From the NCBI RefSeq assembly GCF_963678635.1, contig NC_087071.1:46670889-46734888 (forward strand): a stretch of 64,000 nucleotides of DNA. Reading direction: 5' to 3'. The stretch is from Symsagittifera roscoffensis. Lineage: Eukaryota > Xenacoelomorpha > Acoela > Convolutidae. The position numbers and the translations under genes are program-made. Position 1 is the first letter of the stretch, and every line of letters begins with the position of its first letter. The notes under the pieces are model-generated. The model saw only the letters and a list, made by a program, of their open reading frames with translations. It searched no databases and was not told the origin of the DNA. Positions 1-10,095 of the stretch are shown piece after piece.

Positions 1-172
1 AATTCTCTATTTTTTCAATATCGAGTTTTACTCTCGAAAGATCTTTGATAGTTTTATCACTAGACTGGAAGATTTTTTCAAAATCGAGAAGTTTGACAGT
101 TTCGGTACCACTTGCAAACTGGATGCAGTAAATCACACGTTCTATTATGATTGGTTTCATCTTTTGGGCCAT
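1..172 (-). pseudogene. Antisense hypothetical ORF, cut by window edge (copy 1)
   Basis: Reading leftward from an ATG at 172-170, the frame (starting MAQKMK) is open for 57 codons to the window edge. The same reading recurs in copy 2, where it continues to about 4784. It lies head to head with the polymerase relic that starts just to its right. I recognise no domain; the reading is rich in Lys, Ile and Glu. It could be the remains of a divergently transcribed gene of the same parasitic element, or a chance open frame. Its presence in two copies shows only that both share an ancestor. Confidence 0.3.
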
Positions 173-199
173 AACGTACTTTCAAACAACCAGATCTGA

Positions 200-1637
200 A
201 GGCAAAATTGAGAGTCAGTACACTAGAGAAACACAGAAAAAAATTGATTGCTTCAGTGTTATGGCTATTGCAACCATTGTAGGACTGTTTTTGAAGCAAT
301 GAGCTCGGTTATTTCCATTTTGCCCTCGTTAAGAAGCTAGACCAAGCCTAAATGATGACAATATTAAACGAAGAACCAAGAAAAAAGAAATAGATGCGCT
401 TCGAAAAGATTACAGTCGAGAAAAAAGATACTCTATAAAAGAATTTTGGGAGTGTAGTTAGTGGGATCAATTTAAAAACAACGTAGGAAAGATAAATCAC
501 GTTAGAACTCACTTTGCTTCAAAAGGCTTCTTTCTGCCAAATCACTACTGCAAAACATTAAAAATGAAACAATGTTCGGCTATGTGCTATGTGCTGTGTG
601 ATATGAGTGTTCCAAATGAACTAAAAGCAAATTCTCGAAACAAATGTTGATATTGAGCTTCAGTTTGACCAACGGAACATTTATCGCACCAGTTTCCCCT
701 TTTACTTGGATCTTGGATTACAGTGTACAAAATGCATCGATTTGAACAAAGCAGATCGCGTAAAATATTCAACAGTTTTGTTGAATCTGTTGTTGATCCT
801 AGGCGAGCCGGTGATGAAAATACATTATTTAAATTGGTAGCCGAAACAATGAAACTGCTAGGAAACAATCAAATTTTTGACAGATCAAAATATACAAGAA
901 CAGAATATCTTGCAGATGAAAAAACCCATAAATGTATCAAAAACCAGTTATTCATGAGACTAACTATCGTAGCTGAAGGTTTGGAACTTGTTAAATCTAC
1001 AATAGAGCATTGTGAATCAAATATAGTAGGATTCTTTATACGACAGTATGCCAAGTGGAGAAGGTTGGAGCTGTATTAACTCTTTTTCGAAAAATTTTGC
1101 AATATCAACATACTTGAAGAACTTGAAATGGATATAGATTTTCTCTATTTTGCTTTGGCAGAATAAAATTTGGATGAATGTATACTTCCCAGCAAACGAG
1201 CAGAATGGAAAGGAAAACGAAACAAGGACTGTCGAGACAATTTTAGAGCAGATGCAAAAAAAAAAACAATTTTTCGCACATTCTTGCTACTCTAAATATA
1301 AGGAACATGACAAGAGAGTACCAGGATTGTTCAAGGAGGAGATCATGTGCACCAAAATGTTATGGCTGTGAAGTAAATTTTATTGCTGTTGCGATAGTAA
1401 AAGTCAAAAGTATAAGCTTAGCAGTAACGGACGGAACAAACGTTCATTAGAAGAATCTGGAGATGGTCCGATGTCAAAGTATTGACAATTATTGGATGAG
1501 TAGGTGAATTTGAAGTTGAATAACAGAAGAGTTAAAACAATTAAGCATTCAGTTGCCTTTTAAGAATTTAAAAAGGACTGAGCTATTTTTACCCTAAGCG
1601 GGACGTTGAATGTGATGGAAGACCTACTAAAATCTAA
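200..1637 (+). pseudogene. Family-B DNA polymerase relic (protein-primed viral/Polinton-like), copy 1
   Basis: Several frames together carry landmarks of the organellar/viral family-B DNA polymerases. In order: a Cys-rich block (YGYCNHC) near 255-275; SIKEFWEC at 432-455, followed at once by a stop (459-461); a long open piece at 723-1079 with VVDPRRAGDE and KLLGNN, the palm motif B region; EMDIDSLY near 1125-1145, matching the catalytic D-x-D-S box at 1131-1142; then a C-terminal GLSYFYPKR block with a stop at 1635-1637. The residues normally following GNN in motif B (a Tyr-Gly) are absent, and frames shift repeatedly, so no polymerase can be made. Parent could be a Polinton/Maverick, an adintovirus-like element or a linear plasmid; capsid, integrase or ATPase genes would discriminate and none is visible here. 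Confidence 0.7.
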
Positions 1638-2600
1638 TTTTGTAAGATTTCATGTAGTGAAATTTTGCATGATGCTGTAAGTTATCAAATTTTCTCTGTA
1701 ATTAATTTTTTTCAACAAGTTTTTCAAATGCTGCGTTTGGGTTAACAATTTATTGTTTTTCAATTAAAGAAACAGTTAGAATCGAAATTTACCATCTCAC
1801 TATCTGAAACAATGAAACCTATAACCCTATATTAATAGATAGGGCGATGACCGGATACTATATAGCCTATGTTAACACACAGGGGTCCCCAACTCCCCCC
1901 CCCCCTAAGCTGAATCTACCCGACATATACTACTCACTGGCGGAACAGATGGATAGGGAAAAATTGGATGTTATTTCATCAAACTGCAAGTGTTGTTTTG
2001 TTCTTTTTGCTTTGTATCTCGTGAGGCTAGTTCATTGTGATCTAGAGAATATGAACTCATTACTTCTCCCCCACCACTTTTTTAGGATTCTGAAGAATAA
2101 ACTTTCATGGAAACTAGTATTACCCTAGTTGAAATGGTATCTTTAAAAAATGATTGTTTCCATAAAATTAAGTTTCTAAAACAATGCTTAGAAAACGATA
2201 AAATACTGCTTAGAAAACGACTTTTTGTAAACCCGGGTGCGGCAAATGGGTTAGTTTTGGACCAAGTGACTTAGAGTTAGGCCATTACGATTCAAGTTAC
2301 CAGAACTTTTATGGTCACACCGACTCAAAAAAAATGAGTAAACTGAAAACTCAGTGGTGTTTGAAATTGAGACAGACATTAGCAGAGAGCTGTTGAATCT
2401 GAAATAAACCAACGACATAACTGAACTTCTTTACTTAAATTAAAGTCAACAGGTAATCAATTATCGCATTTTTATGTTTTAGCAAAGTACACAGGAAAAC
2501 AGAGCACTAAGCCTGATTCCGGTCCTTTCTCTACCTTCAAATTGCAACTTTAAAATTTTATTGGTCAAAGTTTCGAGGGAACAATTTTGAGGGAGTGAAA
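1638..2600. other. Spacer between polymerase and PLE relics, with poly-C tract (copy 1)
   Basis: No recognisable gene. It holds an uninterrupted run of 11 C at about 1895-1905 inside a small open frame (1847-2128) that shows no known domain. That frame is kept or lost between copies according to the length of the C run, which argues against coding. A short direct duplication (gcttagaaaacga twice, 2186-2222) lies downstream. The spacer is conserved in all five composite copies. Confidence 0.55.
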
Positions 2601-2965
2601 TTAAAACCAAACAGACAAGAAACACGTGAATTTATTGAGAAAATTGAGTTTAATTCGATGCGATGAGAACACAATTATTCTAGTTGATGGAAGTTGTACA
2701 CTAAAGTTCCATTCAACGAAGTTATCGACACAGCTTTCAGAAAATATTTTTGAGCACAAGAAACTTCCGGACAATCGACGCAACAACATAAAGAGGTTGC
2801 TAAATCTTGCTGTAATGTGAAATTTAAGTGCAATGAGGTATACACAGGTGGATGGTTCGGCTATGGAAGCCTCTCTTGCAGTAATTCTGACACATGTGTG
2901 AATGAATTAATTCAAACCCTTTTGAGGAAAGACAATTTTGAAATTCGCAAGCCCATGAAAGGACT
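2601..2965 (+). pseudogene. Penelope-like element RT relic, 5' part (copy 1)
   Basis: Translating across frames shows the N-terminal half of a Penelope-like reverse transcriptase. KVPFNEVIDTAFRK (about 2704-2745) resembles the segment after the first catalytic region; EHKKLPDNRRNNIKRLL follows in another frame; TQVDGSAM at 2842-2865 matches the PLE signature that normally reads like Q-x-D-G-x-A-M. This copy keeps the Asp of that block, whereas copies 2-5 have Gly. An in-frame stop follows at ATHV-stop (about 2899), and homology to the other copies ends near 2965, so the catalytic YxDD box and GIY-YIG domain are missing here. At least two frameshifts; non-functional. Confidence 0.75.
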
Positions 2966-4783
2966 AAATATTGTTCAACCTTCATAAATGATGAATGTTC
3001 ATTTGAGACATAGAAAACGCTTTTGATAGAAACATGTTTCTTACTTACATTAACAGAAAAAACTCGAAATGTTTCACAATTTCAATTTTGTTTTATAATA
3101 GCAATCACCATAAAAACTTTTTCCATCATTTCGAAAAACGATGTAGCCAATCATGAAGTCACATTATGGCAAAAAAAGAGTAAAAATAACCAATGAGGTA
3201 GAGAAGTTCAAAAAATATTGATAAGATGTTCAACTTTATTCTTGTTTGTAATTTTGTTCAAATTAGCCAAAATTTACTTGAATTTTGAAAAAAACAGTAA
3301 CTAAATAAATTTTTCATTGAATTCTTAACTTCAAGTACTGGAAAATCAACTGATGATTAGGTAACTCTCTAATGGCAATTATGATTAAATTGTAAACTTT
3401 GTCTGACATTTCCTCAGATATCCTAGCTCAAAACTTTCAGTGAGAAAAATAGTTTTCAAACAATAACACTCTAATTAGCAAACATACAAAACATCACAAA
3501 GCATTACTGAGGCTTACAATTATCAACAAACATAAAAACTCAGAATAATTGAGACAGTTCTTTGAATTCGTTCAGAGGAATAATTGACATAGGCATTTTG
3601 TTTGATTGCTTCAATTTATTTCGCAGTGAAGAGTCGAATCTGAGTGTAACGAGGCTTGTTCACATTTTTCTTCTTGTTTGTGACATGCACCCTCCTCATG
3701 TTGTATGTTGCTATTTCATATACTCTATTACAGATGTCGTGCTCCTGATCCATATTTGAACCTTTGGCAGATTTGGCTTCGTATATAGTTACGAGTCCAA
3801 GGTTTTGTTCGCCATGTACTTCTTGATCGTGACACACCCTGCTCATGTTGTATGATGCTGTTTTTTAAAATTTTTTTAAAGATGTCGAGCTCCTGATCCA
3901 TAGATGATTCTTTGACAGACTTGGCTCATTATTTAGGTACTAGTCCAAGGTTTTCAGCATCGTGTATAACATTTTTCCGGATCTCTTTTTTTGCTTTTTA
4001 TTCTTTTTCACTGGATTATATTGTTAGGTCTTTCCAAATTGTCCCAAATTTTTTTTAATACTTAAAAACAGGGTTCGAAGTATATTTTCCCCTTAAGGAT
4101 TTTTGGAACTAAACAAATCTCCCAATTTGTTTTGATTTTTTGAAAATTCAAAATAATTGGGACTAGTGTCTTGAGTACATTTTTGAATAGCAAACTGATC
4201 AGATGGAGAGAAATGAGTAAAATAATTTTGAGATTAAATGGAAATGGAAATAAGCAGTATGAGTCATCGCGATTTTCATATTTGAAGTAGTACCAAATAT
4301 GGAAAGTTTTGTATAAGTTTTTCTCAATATAGAAACTGCGTAGAAATTTAGGTTTCATTTGGTTTTAAATAATTTCTATTGGTTCAGCATTTCTGGGCAC
4401 AACACAAAAAGTTCAAAACTAAAAATATGAATCTGATTTGTTCAAAACTTTGATTGCTCTATTGACTGCCATGGTTCTGTAAAGCTTTGTGAAAAAATAA
4501 TCAATTGTCTTCAAATGGAATTTTAACAATTTGCTCTGAAAATTCCTTAAAAACTAAGCATTGGTTCAGAAACATTGAATTCCAATGGAGAGAAAACAAA
4601 GTTTACAAACAAATGGGAAATTTGGTTAATTAAGTAAAAAGACAAAAATTCAGTTAATATTCGTATTCGTTGTCACTTAATTCTTCATGTGCACACCATG
4701 TTTTCTTCACAACAGAGCTAAGTTATTCTGTTGAATCTTAAATTTTTTCTTTATCGTTTTGTATGGCAAAATGTTTCAAATTT
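2966..4783. other. Copy-1-specific segment, AT-rich, no recognised gene
   Basis: This stretch replaces the distal PLE relic seen in copies 2-5 and has no counterpart elsewhere in the window that I can see. It is AT-rich with long homopolymer-like runs. The only structure I find is a diverged duplication of about 150 bp at 3690-3975, described separately. An antisense open frame at 4062-4358 is Leu/Ile/Phe-rich and looks like AT-driven chance coding. Confidence 0.5.
3616..3975 (-). repeat. Diverged 150-bp direct duplication with antisense open frame
   Basis: Two diverged copies of about 150 bp lie side by side (about 3690-3840 and 3841-3975). Shared landmarks are catgttgtatg, gatgtcg.gctcctgatcca and agtccaaggtttt. 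On the minus strand the right-hand frame reads similarly in both: LGLV, then AKS-x-K-x-S, then MDQE-x-DI. One copy is open (3616-3846, 76 codons) and the other contains stops. Similarity at the peptide level hints at a once-coding internal repeat on the minus strand. I do not recognise the family. Confidence 0.4.
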
Positions 4784-5196
4784 TCACCAATCATGCAGGG
4801 AAACTCTTACGGGACTTAAACACTTCTTCGGATTTCTGTTGAAAATTTCACATTCAACCATTTCTTCAAAAACAGTCACTTGAAGTAAGTGTTCACTTGT
4901 AAGCAAATGAAAATTTTTTCTGTATCCCGTATCCGCAACTTCGTTGAAATAATTTTCATTCGAATTATATGAAAATCCGTGTTTCATTTTACAAGTTGTG
5001 TTAGGCATAACCAGTTCTTCTCTAAATTCTCTATTTTTTCAATATCGAGTTTTACTCTCGAAAGATCTTTGATAGTTTTATCACTAGACTGGAAGATTTT
5101 TTCAAAATCGAGAAGTTTGACAGTTTCGGTACCACTTGCAAACTGGATGCAGTAAATCACCCGTTCTATTATGATTGGTTTCATCTTTTGGGCCAT
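4784..5196 (-). pseudogene. Antisense hypothetical ORF beside polymerase relic (copy 2)
   Basis: Two overlapping minus-strand frames, 5196-4984 (starting MAQKMK) and 5008-4784 (starting MPNTTCK), read as one hypothetical protein of roughly 135 residues split by a frame change near 5000. It is divergently oriented to the polymerase relic that begins at about 5200. No signal peptide, membrane segment or known motif is visible; the C-terminal part is rich in Asn, Glu and Cys. The N-terminal part is shared with copy 1 at 1-172. It could be an accessory gene of the polymerase-bearing element or spurious. Confidence 0.35.
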
Positions 5197-5199
5197 GTC

Positions 5200-6763
5200 G
5201 TACTTTCAAACAACCAGATCTGAAGGCAAAATTGAGATTCAGTACACTAGGGAAACACAGAAAAAAATTGAATGCTTCAGTGTTATGGCTATTGCAACCA
5301 TTGTAGGACTGTTTTTGAAGCAATGAGCTCGGTTATTTCCATTTTGCCCTCGTTAAGAAGCTAGACCAAGCCTAAATGATGACAATATTAAACGAAGAAC
5401 CAAGAAAAAAGAAATAGATGCGCTTCGAAAAGATTACAGTCGAGAAAAAAGATACTCTTTAAAAGAATTTTGGGAGTGTAGTTAGTGGGATCAATTTAAA
5501 AACAACGTAGGAAAAATAAATCACGTTAAAACTCACTTTCCTTCAAAAGGCCTCTTTCTGCCAAATCACTAATGCAAAACATTAGAAATGAAACAATGTT
5601 CGGCTATGTGCTATGTGCTGTGTGATATGAGTGTTCCAAATGAACAAAAAGCAAATTCTCCAAGCTTTTACCTATTTTCAAAAGTTTTGATGTTAGCAGA
5701 AACAATATTGAGTTATATATGATATTATATATGCGGAAGAAAACGATTTGTTAAAACAACCGAAACAAATGTTGATATCGAGCTTCAATTCTACCAACGG
5801 AACATTTATCGCACCATTTTCCCCTTTTACTTGGATCTTGGGTTACATTGTACAAAAATGCATCGATTCGAACAAAACACATCGCGTAAAATATTCAACA
5901 GTTTCGTTGAATCTGTTGTTGATCCTAGGCGAGCCGGTGATGAAAATACATTATCTAAATTGGAAACCGAAACAATGAAACTGCTAGGAAACAATCAAAT
6001 TTTTGACAGATCAAAACATACAAGAACAAAATATCTTGCAGATGAAAAAACCAATAAATGTATCAAAAAACTGTTATTCATGAGACTAAATATCGTAGCT
6101 GAAGGTTTGGAACTTGTTAAATCTACAATAGAGCGTTGTGAATCAAATATAGTTGGATTTTTTATACTACAGTATGCCAAGTTGAGAAGGTTGGAGCTGT
6201 ATTAACTCTTTTTCGAAAAATTTTGCAATGTCAACATACTTGAAGAACTTGAAATGGATATAGATTCTCTCTATTTTGCTTTGGCAGAATAAAATTTGGA
6301 TGAAGGTATACTTCCCAGCAAACGAGCAGAATGGAAAGGAAAACGAAACAAGGACTGTCGAGACAATTTTAGAGCAGATGCAAAAAAAAAAACAATTTTT
6401 CCCACATACTTGCTGCTCTAAATATAAGGAAAATGACAAAATAGTACCTGGATTGACCAAGGAGGAGATCAAGTGCACCGAAATGTTATGGCTGTGAAGT
6501 AAATTTTATTGCTGTTGCGATAGTAAAAGTCAAAAGTATAAGCTTAGCAGTAACGGACTGAACAAACGTTCATTAGAAGAATCTGGAGATGGTCCGATGT
6601 CAAAGTATTGACAATTACTGGATGAGTAGGTGAATTTGAAGTTGACTAACAGAAGACTTAAAACAATTAAGCATTCAGTTGCCTTTTAAAAATTTAAAAA
6701 GGACTGAGCTATTTTTACCCTAGGCGGGACGTTGAATGTGATGGAAGACCTACTAAAATCTAA
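5200..6763 (+). pseudogene. Family-B DNA polymerase relic, copy 2
   Basis: Colinear with copy 1. The longest open piece is 5831-6205, carrying VVDPRRAGDE and KLLGNN, with the same loss of residues after GNN. The D-x-D-S box (DIDS) lies at 6256-6267, a Cys-rich block RTCCSK-like (TCCSKYKE) near 6400-6425, and the GLSYFYP-type C-terminus ends at the stop 6761-6763. Frame changes near 6205-6215 and an in-frame stop shortly after the DIDS box break it. It contains about 95 bp more than copy 1 around 5660-5755 (aagcttttacctattttc onward), so copy 1 carries an internal deletion there. Non-functional. Confidence 0.7.
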
Positions 6764-7726
6764 TTTTGTAAGATTTCATGTAGTGAAATTTTATATGATG
6801 CTGTAAGTTATCAAATTTTCTCTGTAATTAACTTTTTCAACACGTTTTTCAAATGCTGCGTTTGGGTTAACAATTTATTGTTTTTCAAATAAAGAAACAG
6901 TTAGAATCCAAATTTACCATCTCACCATCTGAAACAATGAAACCTATAACCCTATATTAATAGATAGGGCGATGACCGGATGCTCTATAGCCTATGTTAT
7001 TACACAGAGGTCCCCAACCCCCCCCCCCCCCCTAAGCTGAATCTACCCGACATATACTACTCACTGGCGGAACAGAAGGATAGGGAAAAATTGGATGTTA
7101 TTTCATCAAACTGCAAGTGTTGTTTTGTTCTTTTTGCTTTGTATCTCGTGAGGCTCGTGCATTGTGGTCCAGAGAATAAGAACTCATTACTTCTCCCCAC
7201 CATTTTTTTAGGATACTGAAGAATAAAATTTCATGGAAACTAGTATTACCCTAGTTGAAATGGTATCTTGAAAAAATGATTGTTTCCATAAAAATAAGTT
7301 TCTAAAACACTGCTTAGAAAACGATAAAATACTGCTTAGAAAACGACTTTTTGTGAACCCGGGTGCCGGCAAATGGGTTAGTTTTGGACCAAGCGACTTA
7401 GAGTTAGGCCATTACGAATCAAGTTACCAGAACTTTTTTGGTCACACCGACTCAAAAAAAATGAGTAAACTGCAAACTCAGTGGTGTTTGAAATTGAGAG
7501 AGACATGAGCAGAAAGCTGTTGAATCTGAAACAAACCAACGACATAACTGAACATCTTTACCTAAATTAAAGTCAACAGGTAATCAATTATCGCATTTTT
7601 ATGTTTTAGCAAAGTACACAAGAAAACAGAGCACTAAGCCTGATTCCGGTCCTTTCTCTACCTTCAAATTGCAACTTTAAAATTTTATTGGTCAAAGTTT
7701 CGAGGGAACAATTTTGAGGGAGTGAA
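6764..7726. other. Spacer with poly-C tract (copy 2)
   Basis: Same spacer as in copy 1. The C run is about 15 long here (7018-7032) and interrupts the small frame that is continuous in copy 1. The tandem motif gcttagaaaacga occurs twice near 7310-7345. No gene recognised. Confidence 0.55.
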
Positions 7727-8520
7727 ATTAAAACCAAACAGACAAGAAACACGTGAATTTATTGAGAAAATTGAGTTTAATTCGATGCGATGAGAACACA
7801 ATTATTCTAGTTGATGGAAGTTGTACACTAAAGTTCCATTCAACGAAGTTATCGGCACAGCTTTCATAAAAAAATTTTTGAGCACAAGAAACTTCCGGAT
7901 AATCGGCGCAACAACATAAAGAGGTTGCTAAATCTTGCTGTAATGTGAAATTTAAGTGCAATGAGGTATACACAGGTGGGTGGTTTGGCTATGGAAGCCT
8001 CTTGCAGTAATTCTGACACATGTGTGAATGAATTATTTCAAACCCTTTTGAGGGAAGACAATTTTGAAATTCGCAAGCTCATGAAAGGACTAAATGCATC
8101 TGTCCAGAATGTAGGAAAAAGCTGCTAATAGACAGAGCTGGTGAAAACTGTCTAAAATGGGTCCATCAAAATTGTAGTAATGTACAAGAAAATGAAGATA
8201 GGATGTACAAGAAACTCAGAGGAGATGAAATTCTTTTTGAGATATGTGGATGATATCGTGAGAAATGAGAGAGAGTTCAGGAAGAAATGTTGAAAACGGC
8301 AAAAGAATTACATAGTATTCTACAATTCATTTTGCGAAAGGCTAACAAGAAAGGTAAATTAAACTTTCCGGACATCAGTCCTAACCTGGCTTCAATCAAA
8401 AATAAGTTCTGTGGACAGTGTCAGACAGCTGTATCTAATTTTAGGAATTGTGCTTCGCACAGCTATAACAAAAACATGGAAAAAATCCACAGTCTATCGA
8501 AAATTTAAAAAACCTCTAAT
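7727..8520 (+). pseudogene. Penelope-like element RT relic (copy 2)
   Basis: Carries the PLE RT order in broken frames: KVPFNEVI near 7830; an interruption at 7866-7880; QVGGLAMEAS at about 7974-8003, where Gly replaces the Asp of copy 1; then the catalytic box YVDD at 8243-8254 in the context FFLRYVDDIV; then a thumb-like segment, LHSILQF...GKLNFPDI, in the frame 8287-8508. The DNA between the QVGG block and YVDD is longer than usual and carries part of a Cys/His insertion, mostly deleted here compared with copy 3. Multiple frameshifts; the active-site box itself is intact. The GIY-YIG domain follows at about 8640. Confidence 0.78.
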
Positions 8521-8639
8521 TTGAAATTTTTTTGGAGAGGCCATGCATAAAGGTAAACAAAAAAGAATAATTTGGTAACCAATACGCAGAATCATGACTC
8601 ATACCACTGCCTCGTCAATGTGTGACGAAACCATCAAAG

Positions 8640-9145
8640 TAAAGCTCAAAAAGAGCTTGGCAAGTGCCAGAATCAAGGGGGTATTAATTAAAAGGACACA
8701 CCAGTCATGATTGTGGTGCAGTACCGGGGTAAGGCAAGTCTGTTTTTGCAAACAAGGCGCGGAATATAGTCAAGGCATCAATTGTATTCAACACACAAAA
8801 AAACTGAAAACTTGCCTATCATCCTTAACGTATAGTTTTTCGGGGAACCAAAAACAAAAGCGGCTTACAAGATTTCATGTTGTGAACTCAATTCCACCTT
8901 TATTTGCCAAACGGTTCGACATCTATGTACTAGAAAAGACGAACACCGGAAAGAAAACTCACTGGTATAACAACATCTCAGGCAGTGTGGAATTGAGGGT
9001 TGGTTGGCGGCAACGTCATGGAAGGTAAAATAACACGCTAATACTAAAATCAATCTACTGACATTCAAAGCACTTCACATCTGGGGCGAGAGACTTAGAA
9101 TTTACACGCGCAAGGAGTTCAATAGCAGGAAAATGTACGTGAAGT
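8640..9145 (+). pseudogene. GIY-YIG endonuclease domain relic of Penelope-like element (copy 2)
   Basis: In the frame through 8857, AYKISCC is followed by a Thr-x-Ile-Cys-Gln-Thr-Val-Arg-His-Leu run, then a DEHRKENS-like segment and QHLRQCG. A later piece reads LLTFKALHIWGERLRI near 9053-9100. This order (Tyr-x-Ile-x-Cys, a YIG-like/T-x-R-x-L segment, E-H, H-L-x-x-C, E-A-L-H-I-like) is that of the PLE C-terminal GIY-YIG nuclease, which nicks target DNA for integration. The Gly of the second motif is not preserved, and stops interrupt the frame at QHL and before the last segment. The overlapping open frame 8711-9028 is a shadow. Together with the RT relic upstream it defines the PLE. Confidence 0.75.
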
Positions 9146-10095
9146 TGTAGTTTTGAAATAAAAATTTTGGCTCAAAAGACAAATAAACAATCATTAAAAC
9201 AAAAACTAAATTACAATAAATCAGCAAATATGTTACACTGAAAAAATAAATTTGAAACAGATGAAACTATAATAGAAAAAACAGAATGTCTTGATGAAGT
9301 TTAAACTAAACGATTGAATCACCAAATTTTTTTGCCGCAATTTTTAAACATGCAAACATATTATTGTCTGAATTCTTATTTGTTTTATTTAGTCAAATGT
9401 CTCAAGTCATTCCCATGATCAACGATCGTTTTGTAAGAAGCTTGGTTCATTCAAAGCTGATGATGCACAAATCTGCAAAGTTTCTAATTCTGATTTTGAG
9501 TTAATTTTATCTTTTTCTAATTTACGAAATTTTACAAATTCATTCTCATCAATTAAGATTTTTCTTCTCATAAAGAAAAAATGGTTGTGATTCTTTTTCA
9601 GAGATTTGAAGAAAAGCTTTTTTAAAAATTGGGGAAAAAGACTAATTCTTGTTAGATAACATTTTAATTGAGAAAAAACTAATACACGAACAAAGTAAAA
9701 CTAATAAACGAGCGAAGTAAACTAAACGAAAAAAAAACAAGTGAAAAGTAATTTGTGCTTCGAAAGAAGTACTCCGCCCAATGATCGAAAACACATATGA
9801 AGTAAAATTGGTGAGATCCCCAACTTGGACATAATAAAACCATTTTCAAGAAACTCATAGGACGGGTACTAGAAATGATTTGAACCGGGCATGCAAAAAA
9901 CTAGACACCTCGAACCCCCTGGCCTAGGTACCTGTGACCAAAGCGTACTCTGTTACAGTACTAGCTGAGTAAAGTTCTATTGTAGAATCCCAGAAAACCT
10001 GAGTCCTTTCTTCCGTTGTTACGCTTTCGGTAAACTGTGATCAACTTGATATCTGGAAGTCCTTTTCCACTCCTCAATGATTATAGGGAGCTCTC
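9146..10095. other. PLE 3'-flank/non-coding repeat (copy 2)
   Basis: No gene seen. The stretch is conserved downstream of every PLE relic in copies 2-5. It includes short A-rich direct repeats around 9660-9730 (aaactaataaacga-type) and the sequence atgatcgaaaacacatatga at 9781, related to a motif that recurs through the modules at 15-24 kb and 45-58 kb. It ends at the junction to copy 3 near 10095. Confidence 0.5.

Larger units (their letters stand above)
1..10095. repeat. Tandem composite repeat, copies 1 (1-5025) and 2 (5026-10095)
   Basis: The string at position 1 (aattctctattttttcaata) recurs at 5026, and the two copies align closely for about 2.96 kb. After about 2965 in copy 1 and 8090 in copy 2 they no longer match: copy 1 holds unrelated sequence where copy 2 carries the end of the PLE RT and a GIY-YIG relic. 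Copy 3 begins at 10096, where the end of copy 2 (caatgattatagggag) is fused directly to ctctcgaaagatc. Head-to-tail arrangement is common for Penelope-like elements, but this unit also contains a DNA polymerase, so it may equally have arisen by segmental duplication. Confidence 0.8.

Noticed and set aside
1847-2128. 93-codon ORF starting MTGYY, present in several copies
   Set aside because: It runs through a poly-C tract whose length varies between copies and breaks the frame. No motif.
8711-9028. 105-codon ORF in composite copy 2
   Set aside because: It overlaps the GIY-YIG relic in a different frame; the recognisable motifs are in the frame through 8857.
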